A stretch of DNA of 64,000 nt. Source: Siniperca chuatsi (Eukaryota; Chordata; Actinopteri; Centrarchiformes; Sinipercidae). Below the pieces are notes generated by a model. That model ran no database searches. It saw nothing but the letters and a program-made list of their open reading frames with translations, and had not been told where the DNA came from. The stretch is taken from the NCBI RefSeq assembly GCF_020085105.1, contig NC_058051.1, positions 282,501 through 346,500 of the forward strand, in the 5' to 3' direction. This document shows positions 1 through 10,929 of the stretch, piece by piece. A program made the translations under genes and the position numbers. Numbering within the stretch: the stretch's first letter is position 1; each line of letters starts with the position of its first letter.

Positions 1-417
1 ACAGCTGTTTTCCTTGTTAAACAGAAAAATACGACCGCGCACCTTCTGAATTCACGTTTCTCTAACTGCCTTATTAACTCGGCGTAAAACACGCTTCATT
101 CAAACTCCACAGAAACCAAATACAGCTCACCAAAACTGTCTTAGTTGGACTTTAAACTGCTCCAGCAGCGAAATAAATCCTTAATCCACCGCGTTAGAGG
201 TGCGAAACATCGGGGCTCTGCGGGCTGTCGCCGCCGCTCTGATGCCCCGCCTCCCTCTCGCCCCTCTCCCGGTTCACGCCTCACTTCTTACGTCCTGCAC
301 CGGCCCCGTTTCCGGATCTCTGTCCTGGACCCACAGAGATCAGAACTGATTGTGGGCTTCGTGGCAAACAAGTGTATTTCCTAAAAACTATTAACCTTGT
401 CCTACTTTGTCCTCTAG
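1..417. other. upstream/intronic sequence of the foxp3-like gene; no exon recognised
   Basis: This stretch lies 5' of the first recognisable foxp3 exon and ends in a good splice acceptor (pyrimidine run, then ctctag at 412-417). Bases 200-310 are GC- and CpG-rich. I looked for the exon carrying the first half of the FOXP zinc finger (paired cysteines) and did not find it, so that exon is probably outside the window to the left. The gene is therefore 5'-partial here. Confidence 0.5.
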
Positions 418-3098
418 GCATCTCCACTCTGAGCACAGTCATGGTGACAGAAGCATCGCCCAGTGGAGGGTCCAGCAAGACCTCGTTCAGTGCATGGAGA
501 GTCAGGTGGGCCTAGAAACCTAGAAGAGACCGTAACCAGCCAACTAGTCCGGCACTAACAATGAAGGGGCGACTACTGAACCTCTGCGCAGTGTTTTAAC
601 GTATGAAAAGCCGTCAGACTCAGGGATCCGTCACTTGCGGGAGGCAACACGACGCCTTGGCGTTTTTGAAAGCGGGGCTGTTTTACATCTGAACCCTGAT
701 AAATAGTGAATATAAATGGCAGCAGCACTAGTTGTTTGTTCGGGTCATACAGTTTAAAATATCATCATGCATGACAACACTGTCTTCTTACATTCACATG
801 CAACTGTTCTGCACGAGCGACTGCAGGAGACACTTTGAGGCGCATCGAGTAAAGTAACTACCCGAAGCCTATTCATCAATGCACTGTTGATCGGAGGAGA
901 CTTTAGCTGATGACTAACCAACTCTTGAAATCACTCATTCAAGCACAATTAGATGTAAATTCAAACACTTCTCTTTTTTCAGCTCATCCTGGAAAAACAG
1001 AAACTCTTGGCGATGCAGCTTCATCTGCACCTCTCTGAACACAAATTCACTGATTTGGTACGTTGCTTCTAATCCCCAGCTTTCTTCCAGCTTCACTTGC
1101 TTGATTAAAAGGTTTGCTTAGTGTAGCTCCCTGTAAGGAAAGCAAATGAAAGCGTCCGTTCATGTCCGCAGAAGGCAGCGTCCGAGTGGCCGTACAGCCT
1201 TCCTCTGTTCCTGCCGCAGCCTCCGGGAGCAGACGGAGACAGAGTGCAGCAATGGGGCGTTAAACAGCTGGAGGAGTTGTCCCAACATGGCTACAGAGCT
1301 GCTGGCTCTGTCCACCTTCTGCCAGGTAACGCGCTTCCTATGGAGGGTTATTACAGACAAACCTTTCTAGATTTGTCACATTCACAACGCATGAAGGCGC
1401 CTGCTAACTGTTCACTGAATGATTCAACAGACAGTTTCATGTTTATTACTTTTTCCACCATTATTGTCTCCTAGACAAATGAAAGGGCACATGAGATCAT
1501 TAGATTAGTCTGGCCAGTTGCAGTTTGCGTGTAAAGTAACGCAAACTGCTCAAACTGAGAGCGAGCAGCTTTGTAGGCAGCGTGGAAGGAGGCCCGACCG
1601 CTCGCTCAGAGTGCCGTAATCTAATCAAGATTACAATCACCTGTAATCTCAGTCTTTTAATTGGAGTGGGTTGTCTGTAATAGTTTCACACTGTTATATT
1701 TGTTGCTTTTCATTCAGGCTTGATCGCTCGCCACTCACTTGCTCTCACAGCCTGTCCTGTGTTCTCGCCGACACACTGTGCTCTGTACACTCAGGCAGCT
1801 GAGATCAGCCGAGTGACCGCGAAATAACCACAGAATACCGCCATACTCGCACGTGTTTGATGACGTGTCGTTGTTGTTGTTGTTGCACAGATTTGGTCCC
1901 CAGCATCGAATGTTACAAATACAACAACATCCGGCCTCCGTACACCTACGCCTACCTGATACGATGGGTGAGTTTCTTTCAGAGGAGACTAATGGAAGAT
2001 AGAAGATGTTCAGTAATGTGTGAAGCCGGTCCCAACTTGTCCCTGAGTGTTTGTCCCTGTGTCTGACCGCCCGCAGTCCATCCTGGAGTCTCCGGACAAA
2101 CAGCGCACTCTGAATGAGATTTACAACTGGTTCACTACCATGTTCTTCTACTTCAGACACAACACTGCTACCTGGAAGGTTTGAACATCTCAGATTTCAC
2201 ATTCACTCTGATTCCTGCTGAAATGAAATGCATTACTCTGTTTGATCTGCACCGTGTCTTCGTCAGGCCCAGTCACACTGGAACAACGACCCAAACAAGT
2301 GCGTTTTGTTCGCTCGTGTTAGAACTTGTGTAGTTGCTTTGACTTTGTTGACCTCGGGAGGTGGCTGTACTGTCGAGCACAAGATGGAGGAATGTTCTTT
2401 TCAAACACATGACGTGGCTCTCGGGTCCTCCTCACTTAGAATCACTGACGTCAACGTGCACTTCATCAACTACAGAACCACGAGTGTGTTGTGCCGTTCC
2501 CCGCTCATGGGGTTGCCATGTTGCTACAGAGATAGCTAGCTACCTGTCTACATGCGTTAAAAATAGCAACAGGAAGATGGTGGCGCGTGCAGCGGAGAAG
2601 TTTGCCGCTGCGCCGGCTGTGTGACTGCTCAGCTGGCTCTGTGCATCGACGGCATCACATCCAGGCAGATATGTGCCAGCTTCTCACTCGTAATTACATG
2701 TTTGCTATTTACAAGTAGGAAACTGGTTAATACGCCGACTCCCACATGACGTGAACATTGCATTATGGTTAACCCGGCAGGAAGCAATGGGGTTGATGGG
2801 AAATGTGGTCTTAATGTTTCTGCACCTAGCACGTAGCCATAGAGTCGTTGCCTTGTGGTTTTAGCAATGTGTTCAAGTAATATTAAAGACAATTTAACAG
2901 AACACGCTGACCTTGCGTCTGTAACAATAGCATTTTCCTGTTCTACCCAGAATGCAGTGCGGCACAACCTCAGCCTACACAAGTGTTTTGTGCGCGTGGA
3001 GGGAGGAAAGGGAGCTGTGTGGACGGTGGACGAGACGGAGTACCAGAGGAGGAAAGGCCAGAAGTATCACAGGTAACCTGCCATATACACACACACAC

Positions 3099-3149
<51 letters not shown>

Positions 3150-3380
3150 TATATGTATCTTCAGTCAAGGCCTCCCATACCAGAGGAAGGCACTTACATT
3201 TCCACATTACAAAGGAAAGGAGGAGGTGCGGGAGTAATGGAGGATGTAAAGAAGGAGGAGATAGAAAATAAATTTGAAATTGAATTCCATTTCAGATTCA
3301 GCAGATTATAATTCAGCATCAAATGTCTTCCCAAAGCTGACAGAAATAAAAAGCGTGGCTGTCCTGAGAGACAGTTAGTC

Positions 3381-3422
<42 letters not shown>

Positions 3423-3479
3423 GACTGCCCTGTGAAGTGGCTCAAGTCGTACTCCCATTACTGCCCGGAGGAGCCATGA
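418..3479 (+). CDS. foxp3: FOXP3-like forkhead transcription factor, 3' part (7 exons, 5'-partial)
   Basis: FOXP3 is a nuclear DNA-binding factor that specifies regulatory T cells. Seven exons join in frame: 418-505, 983-1057, 1172-1325, 1891-1967, 2077-2178, 2951-3072 and 3422-3479, giving 224 residues plus a split codon. Exon 1 carries the end of the C2H2 finger (HLHSEH) and the start of the leucine zipper (LVQCMESQ); exon 2 continues it ([12 protein letters not shown]). Exon 3 is a weakly conserved linker. Exons 4-6 encode the forkhead domain, from [15 protein letters not shown] through [14 protein letters not shown] and the recognition helix [17 protein letters not shown] to the wing GAVWTVDE. 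The last exon adds a short basic tail and TGA. LIRW at the start of the domain (LIRQ in FOXP1/2/4) and the very short tail point to FOXP3. I cannot say whether this is the teleost a or b paralogue. The trappc6b-like gene follows on the same strand. Confidence 0.92.
3087..3154. repeat. (CA)n/(TA)n microsatellite
   Basis: A pure CA run followed by a TA run lies in the last foxp3 intron, 15 bases after the splice donor at 3073. It is probably length-polymorphic. Confidence 0.95.
3383..3415. repeat. (TG)n microsatellite at a splice acceptor
   Basis: A TG run ends about 6 bases before the acceptor AG of the last foxp3 exon, so it replaces part of the usual pyrimidine tract. UG runs beside 3' splice sites can affect exon recognition in other genes; no effect can be shown here. 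Confidence 0.9.
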
Positions 3480-3668
3480 ACACCAGCCGGTGGCCTACAT
3501 ACAGACCTGCATGAAGAACTGAAGCATCTGAGGAGAAATGTCTGTTTTTTATTTTGTATTATTTTCACACGACTTGTTAAACGTGGCTGTTTGTTACGTA
3601 ACGATACGTTGTACCTGACAGCAGCTTTTGTATTCACTTCATTTCTAATTCCAAAAGAAGTTTTGCTA

Positions 3669-3674
3669 AATAAA
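3669..3674 (+). terminator. polyadenylation signal AATAAA of the foxp3-like gene
   Basis: A canonical AATAAA lies 190 bases after the foxp3 stop codon and is followed by a GT-rich stretch (3688-3700), as expected of a cleavage/polyadenylation site. Confidence 0.75.
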
Positions 3675-3699
3675 CGACGCCAACATTTGTGGGTGTTTT

Positions 3700-4236
3700 G
3701 TCTTCATCTGATGTCTCCATTCATGAACTGGCAGTTCAGTCAGTAGGTCAAAGACAGATCTCTCACATCTCTCCAGCATCCCTGTGTGAACAGAGAACAT
3801 CCTCCTACTCTCATCTGTCATCTGTCATCTTTCACAAATGCAAGATGAAATGGGTCATTAACCTCATAAACTCTGTTTTTCCTTTCCCACACAATGATAA
3901 CCCATGTAAAAAACCTCAAAGGCAGCTATTATTACCATCTATGACATGATTAGTGATACTGAAACAGCAGGGTTGCATTAGGAATGTGGTTTACTGAGTA
4001 ACACAAACTATCTTACAGATGTCTCTAAAGTATCAGCCTGGTGAAATTCTATATTTGTCTGATCGTCAACAAATCCCATGTGCAGTCTCTCGGTGCCGTC
4101 TCACTTCCTGTCTGCGGCTCTCAGCTGCGAGCCCATTGGCTCCTGCTGAAGACGTGAATCTTTAAAAACACCTCACACATATATAGTTTCATGTTTAAAA
4201 AGGATCAGTAATTTTGTAGTTTTTATCAGACTAACA
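3700..4236. other. intergenic, nothing recognised
   Basis: Sequence between the foxp3 polyadenylation site and the repeat arm upstream of trappc6b. Only short non-conserved reading frames occur, and I recognise no repeat family. Confidence 0.5.
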
Positions 4237-4342
4237 GGAGGAAACAGTGCGTCTGATGGGGACTATTTCCAGCGGCGGATGAATCCACATGTGGTGCTGT
4301 AGTGAGTGTTTGGGTGTGTGTGGGGCTGAGTCAGAATAAACT
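4237..4342 (+). repeat. inverted-repeat arm 1 (pairs with 5555-5664)
   Basis: This ~106-bp segment recurs in inverted orientation at 5555-5664 with only scattered mismatches and small indels. Shared blocks include agcggcggatgaatccac and gtggtgctgtagtgagtg. The two arms flank the promoter, leader and first two exons of trappc6b. They are either two copies of a short dispersed element or the ends of a larger inverted structure. Confidence 0.85.
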
Positions 4343-4650
4343 ACAGTGTGTGTGTGTTGTTTTGTATTTAATTGTGTCTCTAACAGAAATAATATTTGAC
4401 CTCAGTATTTAATATAGTGTTTCATTGTTTTGTTTGATGTCGCCACCTGGTGGCCGTAAAGGCGCAGTGACGCAGCCTTTGATGGCGCCCCGCCCCTCGG
4501 CGGTGACCAAGAACAGCAACAAGGAAGCGTTTGTTTTCTGTTTGTGTCTAAAAAAGATCCAGTTCACGGGTCTGTCTTTGTGTTTTAGCTCTCAGCGTGT
4601 GTTTATGTAACGATCTCGGTCCCAGTGAGAGGGACTCGGTAGACCAGCTG

Positions 4651-4989
4651 CTCATAGTCCGCAGCTAGCGTTAGTTAGCCTCAGCCCATAGACCGCAGCT
4701 AGCGTTAGCTAACCGCTGCTCATAGTCCGCAGCTAGCGTTAGTTAGCCTCAGCCCATAGACCGCAGCTAGCGTTAGTTAGCCTCAGCCCATAGACCGCAG
4801 CTAGCGTTAGCTAACCGCTGCTCATAGTCCGCAGCTAGCGTTAGTTAGCCTCAGCCCATAGACCGCAGCTAGCGTTAGCTAACCGCTGCTCATAGACCGC
4901 AGCTAGCGTTAGTTAGCCTCAGCCCATAGACCGCAGCTAGCGTTAGCTAACCGCTGCTCATAGACCGCAGCTAGCCTTAGCACCCATAG
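4651..4989 (+). repeat. tandem repeat, 10 copies of a 33-35-bp unit in the trappc6b leader/promoter
   Basis: The core gcagctagcgttag recurs ten times at 33-35-bp spacing, the last copy changed to gcagctagccttag. Two unit types alternate: one ends in ttagttagcctcagcc, the other in ttagctaaccgctgct. The array ends about 30 bp before the trappc6b start codon, so it is in the 5' UTR or core promoter. The units are contiguous with no unique spacers. Confidence 0.93.
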
Positions 4990-5018
4990 CTAGCACCACA
5001 GGCTGCAGGGGAAGAAGA

Positions 5019-7261
5019 ATGGCAGACGAAGCTCCTTTCCAGTTTTTACATAACGAAGTGATACAGTACATTTACAAGTCATCTGAAAACGGAGAGACGG
5101 TAAGAAACTGTCTGGCTGAGTTTCCTCCTCGCAGCTGAATGACCTGAACAGTTAGCTCATCACTTCTCCTCCTCTGCCATTCAGGAGAATGGAAGAAATA
5201 TCACCAAACTGGAGAGTATGGGTTTCAGAGTCGGCCAGGGGCTCATAGAGAGGTAACAAGCTAACTGCTGCTAGCAGGTGTTGCTCTTTAAAACTGTGTA
5301 GTGTGTGTTGGAGTCAGTCTGTACAGTATATATGATGAACTGGTCAGGGTTCAAGTAGACTGGCTCATTCAACAGTAATGCCTTGGACCTCCCTAGAGGT
5401 GAGCAGACACACAGCGTCATCATTTCATATGTGTTTCTGTCGCTTTATTATCGCCTTATTATCAAGGGAACAATAGCAGCAGTCACAGTATCAGCATATC
5501 TGTAATACATCTGGAACAATGCAACAGAAATACTGTAAAAATAAAGTATTATTGAGTTTATTCTGACTCAATCCCACACACACTGCCCTAAACACTCACT
5601 ACAGCACCACACGTGGATTCATCCGCCGCTGAAAGTAGTCCCCAACAGATGCACTGTTTCCTCCAACGCATTGGGCCTCGTGCGTGCGTATGTACAGTCG
5701 TACGTACAGGGCGAAGCTTCTGGCCTTCATGTGAACAGCTTTTCTTTTCTCCAGACTGACCAAAGACACGGCACGGTTCAAAGACGAGCTGGACGTCATG
5801 AAGTTCATCTGTAAAGACTTCTGGACCTGTGTGTTCAAGAAGCAGATCGACAACCTTCGAACCAACCACCAGGTACCCCCGAGCTCAGCCCCGACAAACT
5901 GACACCGTTTAGTTTTAAACGCAGGTCACGCACTTGGTGTTGATGCTGTTCTCATGTGTTTCAGGGCATCTATGTTCTCCAGGACAACAAGTTCCGGTTA
6001 CTGAGTCAGCTGTCCGCTGGGAAACAGTATCTGGAACAAGCCCCGAAGGTGCTCTGCCTAGATTTCGTCACACTTTATTTAGTCACTTCTTTCCAACACA
6101 AAACAGCTTCGCAGTGTAAGAGTAACTGTCTGCGTTAGAGCGCATTTTCATCCCCACATACTCGTACGGCCGTTCTGTCACCTTGTTAAAATGAAAAGCT
6201 GTCTGACATTTAAAGTCGCAGCCTGCTGTAAGAGGATAATATTCAAATGTTAACCCAAATTTGAAAATTAAATATAAACAGTGTAACCTGACTTCCCTGT
6301 CGGGCCCGAAAACCTCCTCCTGCCAGCGGTCCAAAGCTCCTGTGCTAACGGCCCGAGCAGAGTCAGCTAATAGGACTGCTAGCTGCTAACTGAGCTAACT
6401 AGCTAAGCAGCAGTTAGCAATTACTTTAGCAACAAGTAAAGCTACCTGTCCATCAGGAAACTTCGTAAATCACCGAGAGTCGAGGCGGAGCAGCCGGAGG
6501 ACGTCAGAGGGAAAACCAGAAAATGTTTTCTCCATGAAATATGATCCAGTTTCACCAAAATCAGTGAATCCAGTTATAAAGTTGTGTTTTTGTACAGTAG
6601 TCCAGCAGTCAGGGAGGCCCGGCCGCCACAGGCGGACTACGCACACGCAGGCGGCGTCCTGCCCGAAGACCCGCCCCGATGAGACGCGTGAACGTAAATG
6701 CAAAGACTGCGGCGCTGTTTCGCTTCCTGCATCTCTCTGAAAATGCAGTTTTCATTTTCAAATTGTTAGCAAATCTAATTTTCATTTTGACTTAAACATT
6801 GTTTGCATGAACGGAGAGTCGGGTTACACTGTTTATATTTCATCTCCAAATTTGGGTTAACATTTTAATATTATCCTCTTACAGCAGGCTGCCGTGCTCG
6901 CTGCAGTTCATTCAGCCGCAGTTCAGTACGCGGAGCAAACGCACACTGATCAGGGTTTCCGTCCCGATCCGTGGACCGTTAGCGCGTGACACCGGTGACT
7001 GTTTGTCTCTCTGCAGTATCTGTCCTTCACCTGTGGTCTGGTGAGAGGAGCTCTGTCCAACCTGGGAGTGAAGAGTATTGTGACCGCCGAGGTGTCCGTC
7101 ATGCCCGCATGTAAGATGACATCACTCGTCTGTCCTCCAATCAGAGACATTCTCAGGTGTGCTCTGAATGAGAGTGAAGTGTGTCCTAACACATGCGTTC
7201 TTCGCTTTCTGTCGTTTATGTCTCTGCAGGTAAATTCCAGGTCATGATCCAGAAAATGTGA
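5019..7261 (+). CDS. trappc6b: trafficking protein particle complex subunit 6B-like (6 exons, complete)
   Basis: TRAPPC6 is a core subunit of the TRAPP tethering complexes, which act in ER-Golgi and endosomal traffic and activate Rab GTPases. Exons are 5019-5099, 5185-5252, 5755-5872, 5965-6048, 7017-7110 and 7230-7261. They join in frame with GT-AG introns to give 158 residues, the usual TRAPPC6B length. The protein starts [13 protein letters not shown]. It carries the family signatures [34 protein letters not shown] and [13 protein letters not shown], then the conserved end [20 protein letters not shown], and stops at TGA. The N-terminal segment is the least conserved, so the a, b or b-like assignment is less sure than the family. 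Oddities: a ten-copy tandem repeat just upstream of the ATG and a transposon-like inverted-repeat element in intron 4. Confidence 0.94.
5555..5664 (-). repeat. inverted-repeat arm 2 (pairs with 4237-4342)
   Basis: This is the reverse complement of 4237-4342 and lies in trappc6b intron 2, about 90 bp before the exon 3 acceptor. It is about 110 bp long; the main difference is a small indel in the GT-rich part. Confidence 0.85.
6219..6891. mobile_element. non-autonomous DNA transposon-like element with ~75-bp terminal inverted repeats (trappc6b intron 4)
   Basis: The left end (6219-6295, starting cagcctgctgtaagaggata) is the inverse of the right end (6815-6891, ending tatcctcttacagcaggctg). The arms match over about 75 bp with a few mismatches. 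The 673-bp element has no coding capacity that I recognise. I see no clear target-site duplication, so the superfamily is undecided. It accounts for most of the enlarged intron 4. Confidence 0.8.
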
Positions 7262-7470
7262 CCAGCAGAGGCCACGCCCACTCTCCTGCCTTCATATGTC
7301 CTTGAGTTTATTCCGCACGCCTTCATCGGTAAAATGTACTCGTCTCTACACTTTGGGGATTACGGTGATGATTGATGAGAGCCATTTTCTGAAGTCAGTG
7401 TTTCCTGCAGTCATTATTATCAAACTCTTTCCAATGCCATGACGATTGTTTCTGAGAGTAATTCTGTAGT

Positions 7471-7476
7471 AATAAA
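7471..7476 (+). terminator. polyadenylation signal AATAAA, probably of trappc6b
   Basis: This AATAAA lies 210 bases after the trappc6b stop codon. Further AATAAA motifs occur near 7608 and 7651, so alternative 3' ends are possible. Confidence 0.55.
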
Positions 7477-8195
7477 AGTCTCTGAGTTTCTCGCTGAATG
7501 AATGTGTGACAGAGTTTTGTCGTATTGGAAGTGCTTTGGTGCCCTCTGGTGGCACAAAGGTAAACTGCACAGCATCAGTTTGGATTGATACACCGTACAT
7601 AAACTGTCAATAAAAAAAGTGATAATCATCAATGATTTTGTCAGGATTTAAAAATAAAGCCCTACTAATGAGTCTACGATCATTTGAGCTTCAGTGCTTT
7701 TCAGAAACCCGATTTATGTTTTAGCAATTCATAAAAAAATAACAATATATTGACCAAAAGTAAATGACTAAATAAAAATGGGGCCCAGCTGAGGGAACAC
7801 GAACGCCACTTTACAAACAAACCACGATGGAGGAAGAGAAACGGAGGGAGTTCGCTTGGAGATGAACAGCTGAGTAAACGAATGTAAAAGCTCACGCTCG
7901 GGTCGGCCGGGTGTGTGTGGGCGGGACCTCGACCCCGCGGCTCCACCCCCGATCACTACTGCGCAGACTCCAAATGACGTCACCAGCCAAGATGGCAGCT
8001 CCGGGATATTTTGGCTTCATTTAGTACAGCGGGAGGAAGTGGAGACGCGGCGGCCATCTTTATACACAGTGTGTGGACTGAACCAAAACCAGCTGCAGGT
8101 CGTAAAAACCAAAACAAAATTAAAACGCTCTGTAGAGGGGAACTGTAGAGTCGCTAAAGTATAGATTAGTGCAGCTGTAATAAATGACGTGATGT
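7477..8195. promoter_or_regulatory. possible CpG-type promoter (CRE and two YY1-like motifs) with no recognised gene
   Basis: A palindromic CRE, tgacgtca, sits at 7975-7982. A YY1-like aagatggcagct follows at about 7990, and an inverted YY1-like motif (ggcggccatctt) at about 8050. The neighbourhood is GC-rich. These motifs are common in housekeeping promoters and also in retroelement promoters. I found no convincing coding exon on either side, so this is only a candidate. Confidence 0.3.
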
Positions 8196-8226
8196 GGGGG
8201 TCGGGTGGGGTGGGGTGGGGTGGGGT
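8196..8226. repeat. GGGGT pentanucleotide repeat
   Basis: Short run of tggggt-type units, G-rich on the + strand and potentially able to form a G-quadruplex. Confidence 0.85.
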
Positions 8227-8696
8227 AGAGGTGGAGGCCCATTGTCTCATAGTCCATCCGTGTCCAGAGGCCAGACTGAGTGGATTCACCTGCAACACTG
8301 GACCTCGGTGACGTTCAGTCCGAGTCATCAGGAGTTAAGAGTGATTGTTGAAGCACTCGGCCTCACCACGTGTGTGGCTCCGCTTAAACTCTGCTTTCAA
8401 CAGCAAACACCGGAACAGTATTTTAAAGCTTTAACCAGACCGACCAAACCTCGACCACGTGTTTTCTGCAGCTCATGACCAAACACACCATACAAGTATA
8501 GAACAGAAGTGACGGTATAATCAATACGCACACGAACAAGAAGATGTCAGTGTCTTCATTCCTTTCATGTCGAATTCTTGATTCAGATATCATTCTGTGA
8601 AAGACGACAGCTCAGTGCGAGCAACACATTCACAGATCTCACGGGCAGCAGAGCGGGAGAAGTTCCCAGTAGCTGCTGAGATGTGTTGCTGTGGAC

Positions 8697-8734
8697 CGAC
8701 GGACGGACGGACGGACGGACGGACGGACGGACGT
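8697..8734. repeat. (GGAC)n tetranucleotide microsatellite
   Basis: About nine contiguous GGAC units. No coding role is visible. Confidence 0.93.
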
Positions 8735-8967
8735 CACCACCTGTAGAAGCTCAGTGCGCTTCAGTCAAAGCGTTCAGAACAGCTGTTGGCACGTTTGCGT
8801 TCAGACGTGGTCGGACACGCCTTCATACTCCGAACCATCGGATAAGTTCCACCCTTGCTGAGACGTGAGGACACGGTGACGTTTCTGGAAGATGAGACAG
8901 GTGGGTCTGTTGGAAACATCCGTCACAGTTTACGGAGCCTACGTCAGCTCCGACCCACTGCAGCGAG

Positions 8968-9320
8968 CAGTGGTGGAAAGTAACTACGTACTTTTACACA
9001 AGTACTGAACTTCAGTACGATTTTGAGGTTCTTGACTTTTTACTTCTACTGCGCTACAATTCAGAGGGAAATATTGCACTTTTAACTTCACTACATGTAT
9101 TTAACATATTTAGTTACAGATTCAGATTAATACAAAATATAATCAACTAATAAATGATTGATGTATTATTATGGATTAAACTACCCAGCAGTATGTAAAG
9201 TCTTTAAAATGAGCTCAACCTTTACAACACGAAAGTGATGACCATATTAATGCATCAGCAGTTATAATCCAATACTAAGTATTATTCTGCACTGTGGTAT
9301 TACTGCTTGTACTGAAGGCA
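8968..9320. mobile_element. hAT-like non-autonomous DNA element (common fish interspersed repeat)
   Basis: It begins with cagtggtggaaagtaacta and continues with runs about adding up 'acttttac' and 'agtactg' motifs. It ends near a segment reading actgtggtattactgctt. From memory this start and internal composition match a very common teleost repeat (cagtggtggaaagtaac...). It has no coding capacity. The exact right end is uncertain. Confidence 0.6.
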
Positions 9321-10303
9321 GAGATCTGAGCGCTTCACCCTCCGCTCACTCAGTTTGCCTCCACATGAGCGCTGAAGCTCAGTAGTTTCAAACCTTTTTG
9401 GTTTGTGACCCTTTAAAATAGAAGTGTGTTCTTGTGGCTCCTCAGTGTGGACACTGAACCAAACGTCTCAGACTGTTTCATTTTGCAGGATTTATAGCAT
9501 CTGAGGAGGTAAAAATAAACAGAATTTCGTGTAGTAACCTTGTGTAAATATCCTACTTCACTGCTGAGTGTTTTGTGTCTGTGAAAATGAATGAATGACT
9601 TAAACATGGACTTGACCCAGCCTGTCCAGAGCTGCTGCAGCACCTTTCCTCAGACGCAGAGGTTTGAAGTCTTCGGGCAGAGGGGGGTGAAGACGCACAG
9701 CCGCTGCTTCGGCCTCCACCAGCCGGAGCGTCTGCGGCCATCAGAGCCCCCGCCCGGCGCCGTCCCCGAGTCCAGACAGAACCGAAAGACTCCCTCCTAC
9801 AGGGAACCACACGCTGTCAGCTCAGGAGCTTAAAACGATTTGTTAGCTTTTTAGAATAATATTTAATATTTTTTATCTTCTATCTTTGATAAATGTTAAC
9901 GGTTATAGATTGTTTTTTAATATTTATCAAGGCTTTATAAGTTATATCTAACAGCTTTATTATTGCTAACAAATAGTTACATTTTCCACTTTGTTATAAA
10001 CCATCAGGTCTGCAGTTGTAAATGTTAATAACTTGTATTTTGAGAAATTGGTTCATGGAAGCACGTGTAATGCTCGAGGGATTTCTCACAACCTGGCAAC
10101 CCAAAAGTTGATATGACGGCTGGCTTTTCACTCGTCCTTCCAGTGTGGACGTTCAGGACAAACACCTGATTCCTGACGTGGTCGGACAACACGTGCCTTA
10201 ACCTTTTCCAAGAGATAAGATCAATATGTCACTGAAAGCGTACTGGTGGAAAACAGCACGATGTTACCACCAATGGTGATGGTGATGAGAGTGCTCATCA
10301 GAA
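9321..10303. other. intergenic; GC-rich island at 9610-9830, no supported gene
   Basis: Both strands of 9590-9830 are open for 80-85 codons, but the composition explains this and neither translation resembles a family I know. The rest is AT-rich non-coding sequence. Confidence 0.4.
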
Positions 10304-10576
10304 GTGATGCCACAGAAAGCAAAAGCAACCACTCATGTATTAACAGAGTCCGAAGAAAACCTCGCAACAGTCACGGCGCTGGACGGCTGGACCAAAACTC
10401 TGAGGAAGACGGACGCACTGATGGTCATCTTCATCTCGCTGTTCCTCTCTGCGTGTCTCTCAGCCCTGCTCTGCACACAGCATTGCTTCAGTGTATTTAT
10501 GGAGGGTTTGCTCGTACAGACCACTGGCCATATTATCACCTTACAAGTTGATCACAAGGTCATCCAAAGAACATGA
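10304..10576 (+). CDS. possible small single-pass membrane protein (90 aa), unrecognised
   Basis: This 90-codon frame encodes a polar N-terminal half followed by one hydrophobic segment at about residues 38-58 (DALMVIFISLFLSACLSALL). The remainder is short and polar. That layout resembles membrane micropeptides, but I recognise no family and the start context is not decisive. The frame overlaps the perfect hairpin at 10548-10588. It could equally be chance or a transposon remnant. Confidence 0.2.
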   Translation: MMPQKAKATTHVLTESEENLATVTALDGWTKTLRKTDALMVIFISLFLSACLSALLCTQHCFSVFMEGLLVQTTGHIITLQVDHKVIQRT

Positions 10577-10588
10577 CCTTGTGATCAA
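10548..10588. repeat. perfect inverted repeat: 16-bp arms, 9-base loop
   Basis: The arm ttgatcacaaggtcat (10548-10563) is perfectly inverted at 10573-10588 (atgaccttgtgatcaa), with loop ccaaagaac. It could extrude as a cruciform or fold as an RNA hairpin. Confidence 0.9.
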
Positions 10589-10929
10589 ACAGCTGCTTAT
10601 TTCCGCCTCCAGCAGCTACAGAGTCACATGACGCTTCATCAGGAGGCGTGTCTGTGTCTCCTGATGGACGTCAGTCCGGTCTTCTCTCTGTCAGCTCTGT
10701 GTTTGGTCTCCACCAGCTGCTGAGGGAAACATCTGGCTCTTTAGCTGCTAGATGCTCCGCTACGTTCAGCAGCTGCGGCATGCACGAGGCCACGCCCCCT
10801 ACAGGGTTGGTCCTGTATGGAAGTTTTTTGGTCTCTTTATTCAAATGGCAATTAATGTTTTTGGTAATTGGTAATTCAGTGTGCCAGTGAAACAGCGCCC
10901 CAAGTCTATTGCATTTACATTTACTTGTC

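Noticed and set aside
1735-2160. 141-codon minus-strand frame
   Set aside because: It is antisense to two well-supported foxp3 forkhead exons and an intron.
418-3479. FOXP1/FOXP2/FOXP4 identity for the forkhead gene
   Set aside because: Those have LIRQ and a long acidic C-terminal tail. This one has LIRW and ends 18 residues after the wing, as in FOXP3.
4651-4989. CRISPR-like array
   Set aside because: The units are contiguous 33-35-bp tandem repeats without unique spacers, in a eukaryotic 5' UTR.
9553-9833. 80-85-codon frames on both strands
   Set aside because: GC-rich composition explains the absence of stops. Neither translation resembles a known protein and no splice context was found.
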